Origin: Colius striatus
Taxonomy: Eukaryota; Chordata; Aves; Coliiformes; Coliidae
Assembly: GCF_028858725.1 (NCBI RefSeq)
Contig: NC_084790.1
Span: 6,994,669 to 7,058,668, forward strand
Reading direction: 5' to 3'
DNA length: 64,000 nt
The notes beneath the pieces were generated by a model that was not told where the DNA came from, searched no databases, and saw nothing but the letters and a program-made list of their open reading frames with translations. Positions 38,851 to 51,860 of this stretch are shown here, piece by piece. Both the position numbers and the translations under genes were made by a program. Each line of letters begins with the position of its first letter. The first letter of the stretch is position 1.

Positions 38851-39089
38851 CTCTGGAAAACCACAGGGTTTATTTTTCTGTGGGAGTGGGTGGGCAGGAG
38901 GAGTGGGGAGGGCTGCGAGTTTGGGAAGAAGCTGGCGAGCCCTGCACTCTGTGCTGTAGCTGCTTGGCAGAGGCAGTGAGCGTGCTGTACAGCATTAGCT
39001 GGTGCCTTTGCAGTCCAGGCAAAGATGGCATTAATAAATGATAAAGGAGCAGATTTCAAACGTGTCCAGAATCTGTAAGATGGACAACT

Positions 39090-39155
39090 CAAAGACTGGG
39101 CTTTGGCAAGTCACTTATCTTTTGTCTGGCTCTTTATTCATAAATGACGGTTAAA
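39090..39155 (+). mobile_element. Possible MIR-like SINE relic
   Basis: The order CTTTGGCAAGTCACTTATC, then TTGTCTGGCTC, then ATTCATAAATGA resembles the MIR core on the plus strand. Only about 60 bp match by eye and divergence is high, so this is tentative. Confidence 0.35.
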
Positions 39156-39217
39156 AAAAAATACAGGGTTTTTTTTTTGTAAAATGCCTCGTAATATCCA
39201 TTCCTGCTAGTAATGGA

Positions 39218-39242
39218 TAATCAGTACTAGCAGTACTGATTA
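39218..39242. repeat. Perfect 11-bp inverted repeat with 3-nt loop
   Basis: TAATCAGTACT, spacer AGC, then AGTACTGATTA form an exact 11-bp hairpin. It is not part of any repeat family I recognise. Without flanking extension the stem is much shorter than a microRNA precursor, so I do not call an RNA gene. Confidence 0.85.
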
Positions 39243-41436
39243 GTAAAAAAGGCTCTGGGAGAAGAGTGGCATGTTGTTATCTATGGTCCTTTTTTCACCT
39301 AGGACATTTGTAATAATTTTGCATTCCAGATAATGCTGCCTAATTTGAAGAACACATAAAAGCTTCTTTTTCTCGTTCCCTATAAAACAGTCCTTTCAAA
39401 ATGCTGCTTTCCTTACAACAGGGTATTAGAGTGCTGTGTGCATCAAGGATACTATTGACATATTCAGCGGGATATTTTTAGCGTAGTGGGAAAAAAAAGA
39501 AATCTTGAGAAAGGTCAGTTCTTTCACTGTGCTAATTAAATTGCTCTGGAAGGAGATTATATCACGATGGTGACCAGCAAGCTCGCCAGAACCAAGCTCA
39601 TCAGCCTGCGGCAGGTAGCTTTTGTGAGCAGGCTGGAGTGAGCATGGCTGGCAGCGATGGACAAACACGCTGACAGATCACCCGTGAGTCATTCAGCAGA
39701 AGATTTCTTTCTTTGATGTCTTCATTTCACAAAGCAAGCGGACGGATCTCTTCTAAAAAAGAGATCATTTTCATCCTCCTTTTATCACATTTTCTATTAA
39801 CCAAATGCAGCTCTGTATAGGTGCTCCGTAGTAGTAAGACATGCCGATAAACATATGCAGGGTGATGACTGCTCACCATAGCCACCAGCAAGACCACACT
39901 TACAGACACTGTGCTGCTAGCACAGCTTTTGAAACCAACTGCAGATGCTCTGTATAAAGGTTGAGGCATTAATTTCCCCCTCCAGTGTGATGGTGTTGCA
40001 CAGCCTGTGTGCAGTTCACAAGAGCTGACCAAATTCACGCGTGGATTCACAACATGGCTTTCTCAGGTTCACTCAGTGGTAGCTGATCTGGCTTTCAAAC
40101 CGCTCGTGACTTCACTTGACTCGTGTAATCCTCTCTCTGCCACCTGTGTCACAGCCTGCAGACTTTTACATTGCCAGAATGGCTGGAAACAGGCCCATAT
40201 TCGGGGTTTTCATCCTCCCTTATGTGGGGGCCTTGACTGACAGCCAGTTGCCCCTTGGGAGGCACTTGCATTCACAGAGCAAATCACACAGCTGCACAGA
40301 CACAGCTGGTGGGTCCAGTCCCCTCAGTGTGACTAGCCTGAGCTGAAGGTTCTGCCAAGCTTTTCATTCTTCTCTCCATGGCTCTCTTGGTTTCTCTCCA
40401 GCTACCGAGTAGAGACTCATTTTTTCCTAAACACGTTCACTGATCTCCTGCAGAGCCTTACGGTAGTTTAGCAAAGACCTATGTGATTAAAGTCAGGGCT
40501 GGCTGTTGATCGGTGAATGGCAGCAAGGTTGTTTTCTCATCCGTTCTGGTGACTGCCACTTTTCAGTAAGTATGAACACATCCTCGTGCTTCCATATGCA
40601 GACCACATAAGGTGCCTGGGATGTGCCTGCTCAGCAGGGGGATCCATCCTCAGGGTGAAACTGTCACTGTCTTGCAAGACATGGATTTCAATAAATATCT
40701 ACACATAGCATTTTAACTCTAAACGGGATTATTGCTTTGAACACAGCAATTAAGAAGATGAAGGGAGGAGGGTAGCCTGCATATCATATTCAGTGTCATA
40801 TGCTTCTTGAGAGTTCCTGGGGTGGATGTGATGGATCCGTGAGCTAATAGAGGTCTATAGAAAAAGATCAACAGAATCAACCCAGGGTGCTACAGCCACG
40901 GACACAGAAAAAAGAGATTATGGCTGAGGATCCCAGAGAATTGGCTGGGGCTTAATTTGGGACAATTATATTTAGAATTGTAAATTACCTATTAAATCCT
41001 TCAACATACTGTATTTAAATTCAGATTAATAGCCCAAATCTGCTGTTGGTTTTCTAAGCTGCTGACAGTGCACTTTCACCCTCCTGGACACAGACATGAA
41101 GGAGGCTTCTGAAAGAAATGTCTGCGGTTGAACTTTTCCCTTGCAAACCAGGGACTATCAGTCTCAGTGTCACACCAATGGCCTCTGTCCCCTCCAGCTG
41201 TCCTCTTGCAGACTGTCTGCGTTGGATGTGCAGAAGAGTTGCAGCATTTCTGAGGATGTTTCACAGCAGTGATAATTACATGGTGAAATGCAAAGTAACA
41301 AGCTGCCCCTCTACTCATTATTACGGATTAATGATCTGAGCTTTAGTCTTTTGTTCCCTGCAGGGCAGCAAATTTTGCCCAAATCATGCTTCAATAAATG
41401 CAAAATGTGTGATACTCAGCCTATGCAGAGCATGGA

Positions 41437-41543
41437 TGTGTTCCTGAGTGACCTGATCTAGGCTTGAGCAGGGAGGTTTGACTAGGTTATCTTTAGAGGT
41501 CCCTTCCAACTCCTACCATTGTGTGATTCTGTGATTCTATGAT
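41437..41543 (+). mobile_element. CR1 LINE 3' end fragment
   Basis: This is a plus-strand tail: GAGTGACCTGATCTAGGC, GGTTTGACTAGGTTATCTTT, GGTCCCTTCCAACTCCTACC, then GTGATTCTGTGATTCTATGAT. The terminal 8-mer repeats are intact, so the 3' end is precise. Confidence 0.95.
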
Positions 41544-44500
41544 ACATGTAGATAAAAGGTTCTTCCTCTTCTTCCTGGTATTGGTGATTCGGCCAAATGC
41601 TCTGTAGCTTTAATCGTCTGAGACAAAGCAGAGATGCATACTTGCTGTCACCTGTGATACAAATCTGCTCTGCTCTCCCCAGGAGCATTATCCCCATTTC
41701 CAGGCCACCTTCACCAGCTCTTTCCTACAATCCTTTATATATTTTTCATATGGGTGAGATGACAGTTCCTGACAGCTGTGGGCTACATCATACAAAGGGC
41801 TCACAACCCAGTGCTTACCTTTTGCATTCTTTCTGTTACGCCATGTTTTACAGTAAAGATGCAGTGCTTCACGCACCTTTGGTCCTGACCAGATGTCTCT
41901 GTGTGGACCTTCTCTCTGAGCCATAAGATACTGAGATACCCTGCCTGCTTGCTCTTTTGGCTGCATTGGCATCCACCAATTGCCAGAGACACTTGCCAGA
42001 GACAGTAATTCCTGCAGATGATCCTGCAACTCTGTGAGCTTGAAAAACAAAACAGAATGAGCTCTAACCATAAATGCAACAGTATCATTCTGGTAGACTT
42101 TTGCCAGCTATTTTTTGTGAAAGCAACTTGAAAATGCTGCTCTCTTCTACCTTCCTCTAGTAGCCACTGCATGGAGCATTTTATTTGCATGCTCACGGAC
42201 GTGGAGTGCACCAATGAGGTGTTTGTGCAGGCATCTAATCAGCCCAGCTCACCTATACCAGCTCTGTGGGAAATGGTACACTCACTGAGATCTCCACAAC
42301 AGATCCAAGGCAATGATATATAGCCTGTCTGAGCAGAAAAAGAGGTGTGAGAGAAGGAAAAAAGTTGTATTTCTGAATGCAGAAAGAAATGAGTTGCCTG
42401 GGTCATGTAGGCAGGTGCCTGAGAGCTGCCTTGTGCTCTAGGCTTTGAAGTTCCATTCAGCACCTAAAGAAGTGGATTGCTTCTCTCCTGGAACATACAC
42501 ATTTTTGTCAGGCTGACGTCCCATCTAGGATATCTGTATTCTGGAAATCTGCTGAAGGTTTCTTATTATGTTGTTTCTGTGCCTGTTTGTGCGAGTAAAT
42601 CTTGTAGTCAGGCAATGTGTGAATAGTTTGGCACATATAATTTACTCAACGTATTCAGATGTGGTGTCCTGAATACTAAGCACTGTGCTCTCACCAATGA
42701 AAAGGGCTGATTTTAAATGCCTTTTTTTTCCCCTTTTTTCCTTGGCAGTTGGGGTTATATGTAAATCTTGCACTTGGGTGTATGTTTCAAATAAATTACT
42801 GCTTTGTTCTTTTTCCAAAGATTTAGCCAAACTTGCAATGAGAGAACTGGCCTGGTGAGTAACTCGAAGAGGAAATATGGGAGGAAGAGAAAAGGCAAAT
42901 CTGGACTGAAATGGATGTGTAATCTCTTACCTAAAGGCTCAAACAAACATACGCTGTCCCACCAGCTCACCCTTGGAGACAGAGTACTGAAGCTTTTTTG
43001 ACCTTATGGAAGATAGTGCTGAGTCTCTGTCACTCACATCCAATTCTGTTAACTATTATCAGTGGCATTGCCATTAATGTAACAGTGCCCAGGGCTCCTC
43101 TCATTTGTGCTGCTGTAAATCAGAAGCAAATCCACAAAATGAATGGGGAGATAGAAAAGGGTATGAGAACAAGCCAGCACATGTTTTATGAGAGTCTTGG
43201 TCTTTATGTGAGCTTTCTCTCTAAGTTAGTTTTGGGATCATTCTCCTTGGATTTATACCATGGCACCATGCTCCCTGGGCTCAGACCCCTTTGTGAATGC
43301 TGCCTGATGCCCCTGCTCAGGAAGCCTCTCACTGTCAGTACCAGCAGCCTTGCTGGATGAACCCACGGGAAAACCCTTCTCCTCACACCTCCAAGATGTG
43401 CTCTCCCAGCAACTTCAGGAAGGCTTTACTCCCATGGCCGTGTCCGGCCACACTTCTGCTCTCCACCTCTGGGGAACATCTAGAAATGTCACTGAGAAAC
43501 AGGGTGTTTAGTATGCAAAAAGCTTCCCTTCTCTTTTTTCTCTCCTTTTTTTTAATTAGTGAGCTGGGGAGCACTGTAGCACTGAGCAGCTATTATGACA
43601 CAGCCTGTCAGCTGTAGCACTGGCAGGATGCTGTCTTGGGTTTGCTGATAGGAACCTTGCACAAAGAACATTTCCCACCTGCATCTGACCCCCGAACCAG
43701 AACCAGCCCGCTGGCTCAGGAGGTGGGCAACAAGGCTCAAGCTGTGATTGAAAGGCAGGAGAGGATGGAAATAAAACCCTGGGGCTGATTTCTAATTGGG
43801 AAGACAATGAGACATTTGAAACAAGATAGCTACAATTAGGATGAGAGGCACTACAGAGATCAAGAGAACTGCTTCTTCATACGAACAAGCTGCTGCTTCT
43901 TTCAAGGGGAATGTGCGGAGGGAGGTAGAGAGAAGGTAGTCAGCTTGAAAGGGGATAGCTGTATGACAGGAAACTCAAGATACAGACAGAAATCTCCTCC
44001 TTGGAGCTTGTGACTGATTTCAATGAAATTAGGCTCATTGGAAAAAGAAAAGAAAAATAATATTGTTAACCTGATACCTTGCTTAGCAATAAACAACTAT
44101 TTTTCTCTTACCTTCATGTTGGGAACATCATTTTTAATTACAATTTTCAGAGATTCATGGATGAGCACGGGGCCAGTGCAACCTTTCAGGAGGATGAGAC
44201 AGTATTTGTGATTCTAGCCATAGAAGCCAATGATCTGTCAGGCAGCTGGTCTCCTGGTCCAGTGGTCCCCACAGGGCTGCTCATGGGGTGGGAGAGATGC
44301 TGGTGGGGACCCCACATCATGCAGATGGTTGTCATCCCTGGCTTGCTTCCTGCACACTTCCTTGCAAAGGGTGGTCGACCAGCATGGGAATGTGAAAGGC
44401 TTGGAGGTTCTGCCCAGTGCTCACACCATGAAACAGAAGAGGAGGCAAGTGCTAGCTGTGTAGTTGTGACAGGTGACAACTGAGATCAGGGCTGTTACTG

Positions 44501-46199
44501 ACAGTTCTGGTAAATAAACTCTTCCCAAAATCAGTGGTAGAAGGTGTCCTCCATGAGCACAAAGTTCTTAACAGAATTCACCTTCCTTATTCCCTTCAGA
44601 GGTAATTTTAGACTTCCATATTCAATGCAGTTTGCAGGTTGCTGATACTCTATAAATTTCTGATGCCACTGCAGACGTAACACAGCTTGTATGTGACCTG
44701 TTCATGTACAGGAAGCTAGAGATGAAATTTCAAGCATTTGAAGAATACTGCTTCAGCATATGCTGAATGTGGAGCAGCTGACATTTCCTTAAAAGTTACT
44801 TGCAAGCAGCACTAATTATCTTATTTTTCCAAAATCTAATGAGTGGCGTCAATGCTTAAAAAAAAGTCAGGACAATCTGGAGAAGGTTTTGTGGGAGCTC
44901 AGAGCTGTAGATGTTAACGTCACAGGAAAGGGAGCACAAAAGCTGAGGTCCTTATGACAGCCCTCCTGGTATAGCAAGAATAAGGATTGCAGAAAAGCAG
45001 GTTTCCACCTCTAAAAATAATTTCAAACAAGAGCATTGTGAGGGCATCTTAACAGCACGGTGCAGTAGCTGTGGCAGACTCCCCAAAGCTCCAACTGGAA
45101 GGATTCAGGCCACTGTCTTTCGTATCTTGTTTAAATTTAAACCCTCAACACAAGCAGCCAACAAGTGTTTTGACATTAAAAACTTGCCTTCAGGGTTTCT
45201 GCTTTTTCACATGTAATTTGTTTTTCTTCCTTCTTACTTGTGCCTTGTTCTTCAGCCCTTACAAGGACAGCAGCACTGGGTCCTCTCACAGGCAAGGAGC
45301 CCGAGGACAGCCTTGATTCTCATCTATTTCAGATCAAAGAGAAGAGAAAAAGAAGACAGAACAGCATCACCACCAGAAGTGCAATGGATTGTTTAAAAAA
45401 CAAAACGCAACAGGATCAAGCGCCTCTTTGTATTAGAGGAGTGCTGAAGATAGAAACTGGGCTCCCAGTTATGCAGCTGCCTGGAGCAGAGACCACTATC
45501 CCAATACTGTCCTGGCCCTGGACTGTAGGCAGGGAACACCTCCATGGCAGCCCCTGGGGAGGGACATTGCGTTAGTCAGGCAGATGAGAGGCTACATGCT
45601 CTGGAAAACACTTTTTCACTGAAATGATGATGATATGATCATAGACAGAGATGAGAGTTGACATATTTACAACATTTTACCTCCTGCCCTTGATGAAGGG
45701 TAAAGAAGATTTTTAGGGAATAGTGGAAATTAGGATCCGGAGGTACTTAAACAATAATAAAAACTGGGTTCATATTCAGCAAATGAATCCTCACATTCCT
45801 ATCCTATCCTCCTTATGTCACCAACCAGGCAGCGTCTGTGGTTCCTGTGCAGGTCTGTGGGCTTTGCAGGGTGTTTTAGTGACCTGAGAGGTCATGGCCA
45901 TCTCAAGCATGGGCTTACCCAGATCTCTGACCTGCTCTCCTTTGGCAAAGAGCTGTAGCAGTGAGCTGTTTTTTATCAGTAAGTATTTTATCCATCTTCT
46001 CCCTTTGGAGGAGATTGCTCCAAATGTAAAATTGAAGGTAAATTTCTCCAAGAAGAAAAAGGAAGAACATTCTAAGCAAGGTATTTCACTGCTTGAAAAC
46101 TGACTTCAGTGGCTCTGACGAATGAAAAATACACTGGATGTCTTATGCAACCTCACTGTCTGGACAAAGCACAGCCTGACACTTGTGATGCCTTGATTT
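41544..46199. other. Intergenic, no gene recognised
   Basis: This is about 4.7 kb of unique sequence. Several open frames of 100-140 codons on both strands (41597-42214 and 44079-44483) overlap each other antisense and show no domain. I see no repeat-family sequence. Confidence 0.5.
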
Positions 46200-46310
46200 T
46201 GTCTGCCTTGCTGCATGGTCCCTGGTAAGTCACTGCATTCCCTTGCTTCTACTGTTTCCATTTGCATAAAAAAGAATAACATTTCTGTTCCTCATTGTAA
46301 AGTGTAAGCT
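46200..46310 (+). mobile_element. Ancient MIR-like SINE relic
   Basis: The segment reads CCTGGTAAGTCACT, then GTTTCCATTTGCATAAAAAAG, then AATAACATTTC, then CCTCATTGTAAAGTG, in the same order and spacing as the MIR core and tail. It is strongly diverged, as expected for a family that predates the bird-mammal split. Confidence 0.55.
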
Positions 46311-49300
46311 GGTGAATCATACTGCATTAGCACTAGTCTGTTAACTTACCATTATTCCAAAGGAAATTATGAGAACGCCACAGTACATCCTTAAAAAAAA
46401 AGGAGTTGGGATTTCTTCTCATGATTTGTTTTGCATCTGTAAAACCAGAACACATGTCATTATTTTGTTCAGCTGAAACAGATTTGCCATTTTTGTCTTT
46501 CTTTCTGAGCTAAGAGCTGGCAAACTGGTGATAGAAATGGTGGTGGAACCTCGGATCTGAATGGCGTTTTTGGTTTTCCTTTTAGCTCACACACCAGTGT
46601 GAGGCTTCCGAGTGGCAGCTTTGTGCTTCATTGTTCTTAGTCCTCTCTCACCATTCACACAAGGCAAAAGGAGAGGCACAAATGGAGACTGAGAACAACT
46701 CCCACCCCCATCTTTCCATAAAACACCACCTGCCCTAAATCTGCAGCCAATAAGGGGACCAGACAGACTGATGCTGTTGGGGCACAACACCAACCTCTGC
46801 AACCACAGCATGGGTACATCAGGGCCTGATGAGTGTGGCACGGGTAAAGGAGACCCTGTGCAGCCTGTCTGGAAGCATTTGTTACTCTGGAAACAGGATA
46901 GAGTTTTGCTGGAGGAAGAAGCCTGACCAAACGTCAAGATTCTGATGCAAAATCTCTTCATCTGTAAAAAGAGGGAAGGCAAGGTGAGGGAAGACACAAG
47001 GCAGTGGACAAACCAAAGAGTGGCCATACAAATGCCCCAAAATCCAGAGGGGAACTGGGTGCCAGGAGGGTAGTGAGGCTGGGGAGCTGCAGCACAGACC
47101 AGCTCTGACCCGCTACAGCAACAGCACAGAGAATCCTACAGAGCTCTTGAGAAAAGTATGAGGTGTATGACATCCTGCTGGATTGCTTGGGTGTCTCTGA
47201 CACTTTACCCTGCTGCTGGAGAAACACAACTCTGTCTATATCACCTCCCCCCCCACCCCGCCCGCCTTTTCTTTTGTGGCTCAGGTAAAGGTGCCAGCCC
47301 AGAAACTCCTGCTCAGGGATGTGATTTTAGAGCTGTCTTCAATCTCTCTTCTGCCTTTTGTTTCAAATTTTTTTTCAGAGAACTGTTTACTGGGAGGAGT
47401 GCAATAACAAAATGGATGACACGGGTCACTTTGAATTCAGCAGTATATTTTAACCACCTCCTCTTGTCTCTGCAGTCAGTTGGGTAGGTGACACATACAC
47501 TGCGATAGTGCAAACAAACATCTGCTCCAGTGGGTGTGCGCTTACTCACTCCAACATGCTCTTGAATCTAATTGGGAATTTCCAGGCTTACATTGCTCAC
47601 TCTCTTTCCAAAATAACTTTTATAAGTATAAAGTGTATGAATTAATCATCCCTTTAATCCAGCAAAAGCTGTGCTATATCTGTTCAGTCACGAGATATTT
47701 ATTTCTGTCCTGGGTATTCAGGATGGAATATTTTTGTGATTTCTTTCTTTCTTTTTTTATTTTCCTTTTCACAAGTACCAAGAGGAGTTTCCAGCTTAAA
47801 GAAATAAAGCAGTTGATTTTTGCAGAGATTGGCAGTCAACAGTACAGAGGAGATTTAGTAGAATGGTTGTCCTGGGGAGAGTGCAGGTGGCAGCTGTTTC
47901 TGTTTGGTTGGGTTAGTCCAGAGCATCAGATGAGAATGAAGCATAAAAGTACAACAGCACAAGAGTCCTGCAGCTCAGTTTGGATGCACACACAACATAG
48001 TCAGGACTGTTACTCTACCATGCCTCCTTCTTGGTGTGGCTGAGAGTGAGCAGTGTGGCCGTGCAGACACCAGCCCTGATGCTGAGGTGCTGCTGACTGT
48101 TCTGGCCATGCAGTTGGCCACGCTGGTATGAGTTTTGGCAGGTCATTGAGGATGGCTCTCCAGTGCAGAGTGCAGTGCAGAGAGAGCTGTGGGTAACGAT
48201 AACTCAGGCAGATGCACAAGGCACAGGCAGTGCCACCTGCATGTCCCCATCCATAGCTGTGGTAGTGGTTGGTGAACACCTTTTCAACAGGGATTCTGAG
48301 CACTAGGTGAATGTACCTGTTGGGTTCCTGTCCCTGAACTGTGCCCATGCAGCAGCCAAGTTGCCAGACGGAAGCCAGTGATGCCATCTGACTAATGCAC
48401 AATGTCAGAGGACTTCCAAGCCTACTGTGGGAACTAGGGGTCTCTATCTTAGCCTGCTGATGTAGATGTAGGTTCTGCTCTGCCTGGGATGACAGGGAAA
48501 AGGCACACAAAAAATATCCAATTCCAGAAGTGCAGTGGCTCATAAGAAATACAGCTTTACCACTAAGAGAAGTTCTATCAAACCTACCGGGAGTATTCGG
48601 AAATGCATGCTGAACTGACCTGAACCGGGCACCTCTGCCAGACCCACTGCTAGGAGAAAGGATGAGCCACCGAGAAAGAGCCCCACTCCTCTGCAAGACC
48701 CTTCCCAGGTGTGTGCAAGGTACCCAGAGCCCTCCTAGTCCCGTGCAGCTATCAGACAGGAGATGGATCGTTCACCAAGTCCTTCCTACTAAATAAAATG
48801 AAATTAAACGTAATGCAAAAGATATTTTACTTCTTTCTTTTTTGTAAAAAAAAAAAATCTTTACATGGAGAGTAAGCTTTTCAGCAGCTCTTGCAGCAGC
48901 GAACATAAGGAGTCTTTGTAACACAGTATTTCAGCAGAAATCTCAGTTGCTGCAATATGACTGGCAGAGAAAGAACCATACAAGTATTGTCAGATTAGTG
49001 TAAGGAATCTCTACTTACAATTCCGCCTGTTTCCCTGATTATTCAGAGACGGCCATTTAATAGTGGAGGCTTTCTTAGCAGTTTCATCAAAGTAATACCT
49101 TTTAGTCAAATGCCACAGCTTTTAATGTGATATATTCTAAAATACAGTGAAATACAAAATACTAGTCACAGAATCATGTCAGCTTTTTCTGGAAGAAAAC
49201 CATTAAAAGAGAGGTTATGAGAAAGTGAAATATCTACAGCAATTCAAAGATGAGCTGGTATGGCTTGCCTGCTATATTGATTTTGCTTTCTGCTTAGCAA

Positions 49301-50748
49301 CAGGATTTCAAGCTGGTTATATAAAAATATAGAGGAACCTGCAAATATTCTCTTGCTGTTGCAAAAATATCCAACAAAATTTTTTAGGATGACCTGATCT
49401 AGAAACACTGTTGGCATTAATCTTAGATAGAATTGTTATGAACTTGGAAGATACAAACAATGAAATAAAAAGCCAAAACGTTTTATCTGTAAGGAGCTAA
49501 CTAGAAGCACTTGCTTGTAACTGAAAATGGCTTTGTCTCTAATTTGATTAAATAAATCTTTATATTAAGTCCTCTGCAAACATATCACAGACAACAGAAG
49601 ACAGAAGACAAAGAAGATGGGTTGATGGAAAGCAGCTTAGGAAAGCAAGCTATCTGTAAAGGCATATTTCAGAGAAGAGGGTTTATTAACCATTATGTAA
49701 AATCTCAAGATAAACCCAGTATTTCTATTTATGTAGATCCATGCAAACTACCAGCAATGTCATGATAGCATACCTTTTGGCCTAGGTTATTCTGATGATA
49801 AATAGCACCCAATCTGATGGCTGTCACAGGACTACTGGAGCCTTTATTTGAGATGATTGGCCTGAAGTTTCAAATGCATTTGCTTTGATTTTGCTAACCA
49901 TTTATGCCTCCTTTCTAACGATACTCAAACAAGTGTATTCCCCAGAAAGCACATTTTTGCCTGTGGCTAGACACCATCATCCTGGAAGATGCTTAACGTT
50001 TTCAGCTGTCATTGGAATTAAGTTTGTTAGGAGCCGAATTTTCCTTGCTTACACAATCAGTCTCACTTGACCAGCATGATCCTGTCTTCTCCATCCCATG
50101 GCACTGTGGTCTGGCAGAATTGTCTTTGCTTAGAGTAGAGGCTGGAAGATTGCTCCTCCCTGCACCCAGCAGTGGTAGCTAGGGAAATCATAACATGCCT
50201 TTTGTATGCAAGAGCAAGAAATTTCTGTGATTGTTTGGCAGGAGAAGAGTGATTTGGGGAAGATTACTTTGAAAACATACACCCTTCTCCTTTCTTTGTT
50301 GCTTCCTTCAAACAGAGGATGAGAATAAACCATCCAGTGACATTTGACGATGGTATTTTTATAAATCATAAAGGAAATAGTTCCTCAGATAACTAGCAGT
50401 CACCTTATGGCATTTAATATAAAGAAAAAGTCACAGAGCTAGGCTCAAGCAACATGCTCAGTTCAGTAATCTTGATGCGTGTGCCTAGGGGAAGTTTTCC
50501 TGCTTGTTTAAAGAATGTAGCTTCTCCCTTGGTGCCCCTCCAGCCCAGCCTGCTGCTCCCTGGAAGATGATGGTTGCTTCCAGAGATCAGCACTCTCATA
50601 TGCCAGCATGCAATGCTGAGACAGAAACGGTGGGAAAGGAGTCTTGTGTCTCTTCTTGGCTCCCCTGTCTTAAACTGCAACTGTTAAAAGTCCTAAATCT
50701 CAATCTGTACAATACACTTGAGGTCATTTCTATATGTTAATGGCATAT
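46311..50748. other. Intergenic, includes an unexplained 228-codon open frame
   Basis: This is unique DNA. A minus-strand frame at 48696-48010 is open for 228 codons, the longest outside the GC islands, but I recognise no domain. Its Ser/His/Cys-rich, non-periodic composition does not argue for selection. A C-rich tract lies at 47246-47266. The part at 48780-50100 is AT-rich with nothing recognisable. Confidence 0.5.
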
Positions 50749-51330
50749 TGTAGTGGGCTGACCCTGGCCAGCAGCCAAGCATCCACCCTGCCTTTCACTG
50801 TCTCCCTTTTCCTGGAGGATGGGGAGAAAAAAAATCAAAAGAAGGCGAAAAGACTCGTGGATTGAGAGAATGGGATACAACAAGGAAAGCAAAAGCTGCA
50901 CATGTAAGCAAAGCAAAATAAAGAATTCATTCACTGCATCCCATTGTCAGGCAGATGTCCAGCTGCTCCTTGGGAAGCAAAGCCTCAGCTGGGTTAATGG
51001 TTACTTGCAAAATTAGAATGCCATAACCACTAACATCCAGCCTTCCTCCTCCTTTCCCTGAGCTCATATGGCTGAGCATGGCATCGTATGGCATGGGATA
51101 CTCCTTTCATCAGCTGGAATAACTCCCTGTCCCCTCCCAGTCTCCATCTCACATGCAGCCTCTTTGCTTTGGAGTGGGATGGAAGAGATAGAGAAAGCCC
51201 TGACATGATGTGAGCACTGTTCAGCAGCAGCCCAACCACCGGTATGTTACAACACCGGCTCAGCCTCAGAGCTGGCTCGTGGTTCCATACTAGCTGTCAC
51301 CAGGAAAGAGACTTCCACTCCAGTCAGACA
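50749..51330 (-). mobile_element. ERVL-type solo LTR, diverged
   Basis: The plus strand starts TGTAGTGGGCTGACCCTGGCC and runs through CAAGCAAAGCAAAATAAAG, GAATTCATTCACTGC and GTTAATGGTTACTTG. It then shows GCATCGTATGGCATGGGATA and TGTTCAGCAGCAGCC, the block order of a widespread bird ERVL-type LTR seen from its 3' side. I place transcription on the minus strand because that family has its TATA box there; here the box is decayed. The right end near 51330 is approximate and no target duplication is visible. Confidence 0.8.
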
Positions 51331-51352
51331 CAGTGCTGGCACCAAACAAGAC

Positions 51353-51860
51353 CGTGGTGGGTTGGCCTTAGTTGACTGCCAGAAGCCAACACAGTTGCTC
51401 TCTTGCCCCCCTTCCTTCTTCCACAGGATGGGAGAAATGAGATGGAAAAGCTTCTGGTTCGATACAAAGATAGGGGTATCACTTATCAATTACCATTGGG
51501 GCAAAGTGGACATGACTTGGTGAAAATTTCCAACTAGAAATGAATAATGGTTAGAAACAAAGATAAAAGCTAAAAACGTCTCCTCCCTTCATCCAGGGCT
51601 CGACTTTACTTCTTTGTTCCTGGCTCCTCTACCTCCTCCAACTCAAATGGTGCTTGGCAATGAGGAATGGGGATTGTGGTCAATTCACAACCTGCTCTCT
51701 GACACTCCCTCCCCTCATGCTTTTGTCGTGCTCCAGCATGGGTGCCTCGTCTTGGCTGCAGTCTTTCAGGAAAATCCATGCCAGTGTGAGTCCTCTCCAC
51801 AGTTCCTGACTGAGAACCAGTGCTTGCACAGGCAGCTGTCCTCACACCAAAACAGTCCTT
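51353..51860 (-). mobile_element. Second ERVL-type LTR fragment, directly adjacent
   Basis: Its edge GTGGTGGGTTGGCCTTAG is related to the edge of the LTR at 50749. The inside (GGCTCGACTTTACTTC, CTCTACCTCCTCC, GCTCCAGCATGGGTGCC, GCAGTCTTTCAGGAAA) belongs to a different avian LTR subfamily with repeated CTCCAGCATGGGT-type blocks. The right boundary is unclear and could extend beyond 51860, since the sequence fades into unrecognised DNA. No retroviral genes lie between the two LTRs. Confidence 0.7.

Larger units (their letters stand above)
36661..41436. other. Intergenic, no gene recognised
   Basis: This unique stretch holds a 25-G homopolymer, a perfect short hairpin and a possible MIR relic, each listed separately. 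The 39500-39720 part is rich in motif-like sequence and could be conserved regulatory DNA. So could 41250-41400, with ACGGATTAATGATC and other homeodomain-type cores. No coding gene is recognisable. Confidence 0.5.

Noticed and set aside
38725..39092. Polyglycine or polyproline open frames
   Set aside because: They are created by the 25-G run in all three frames.
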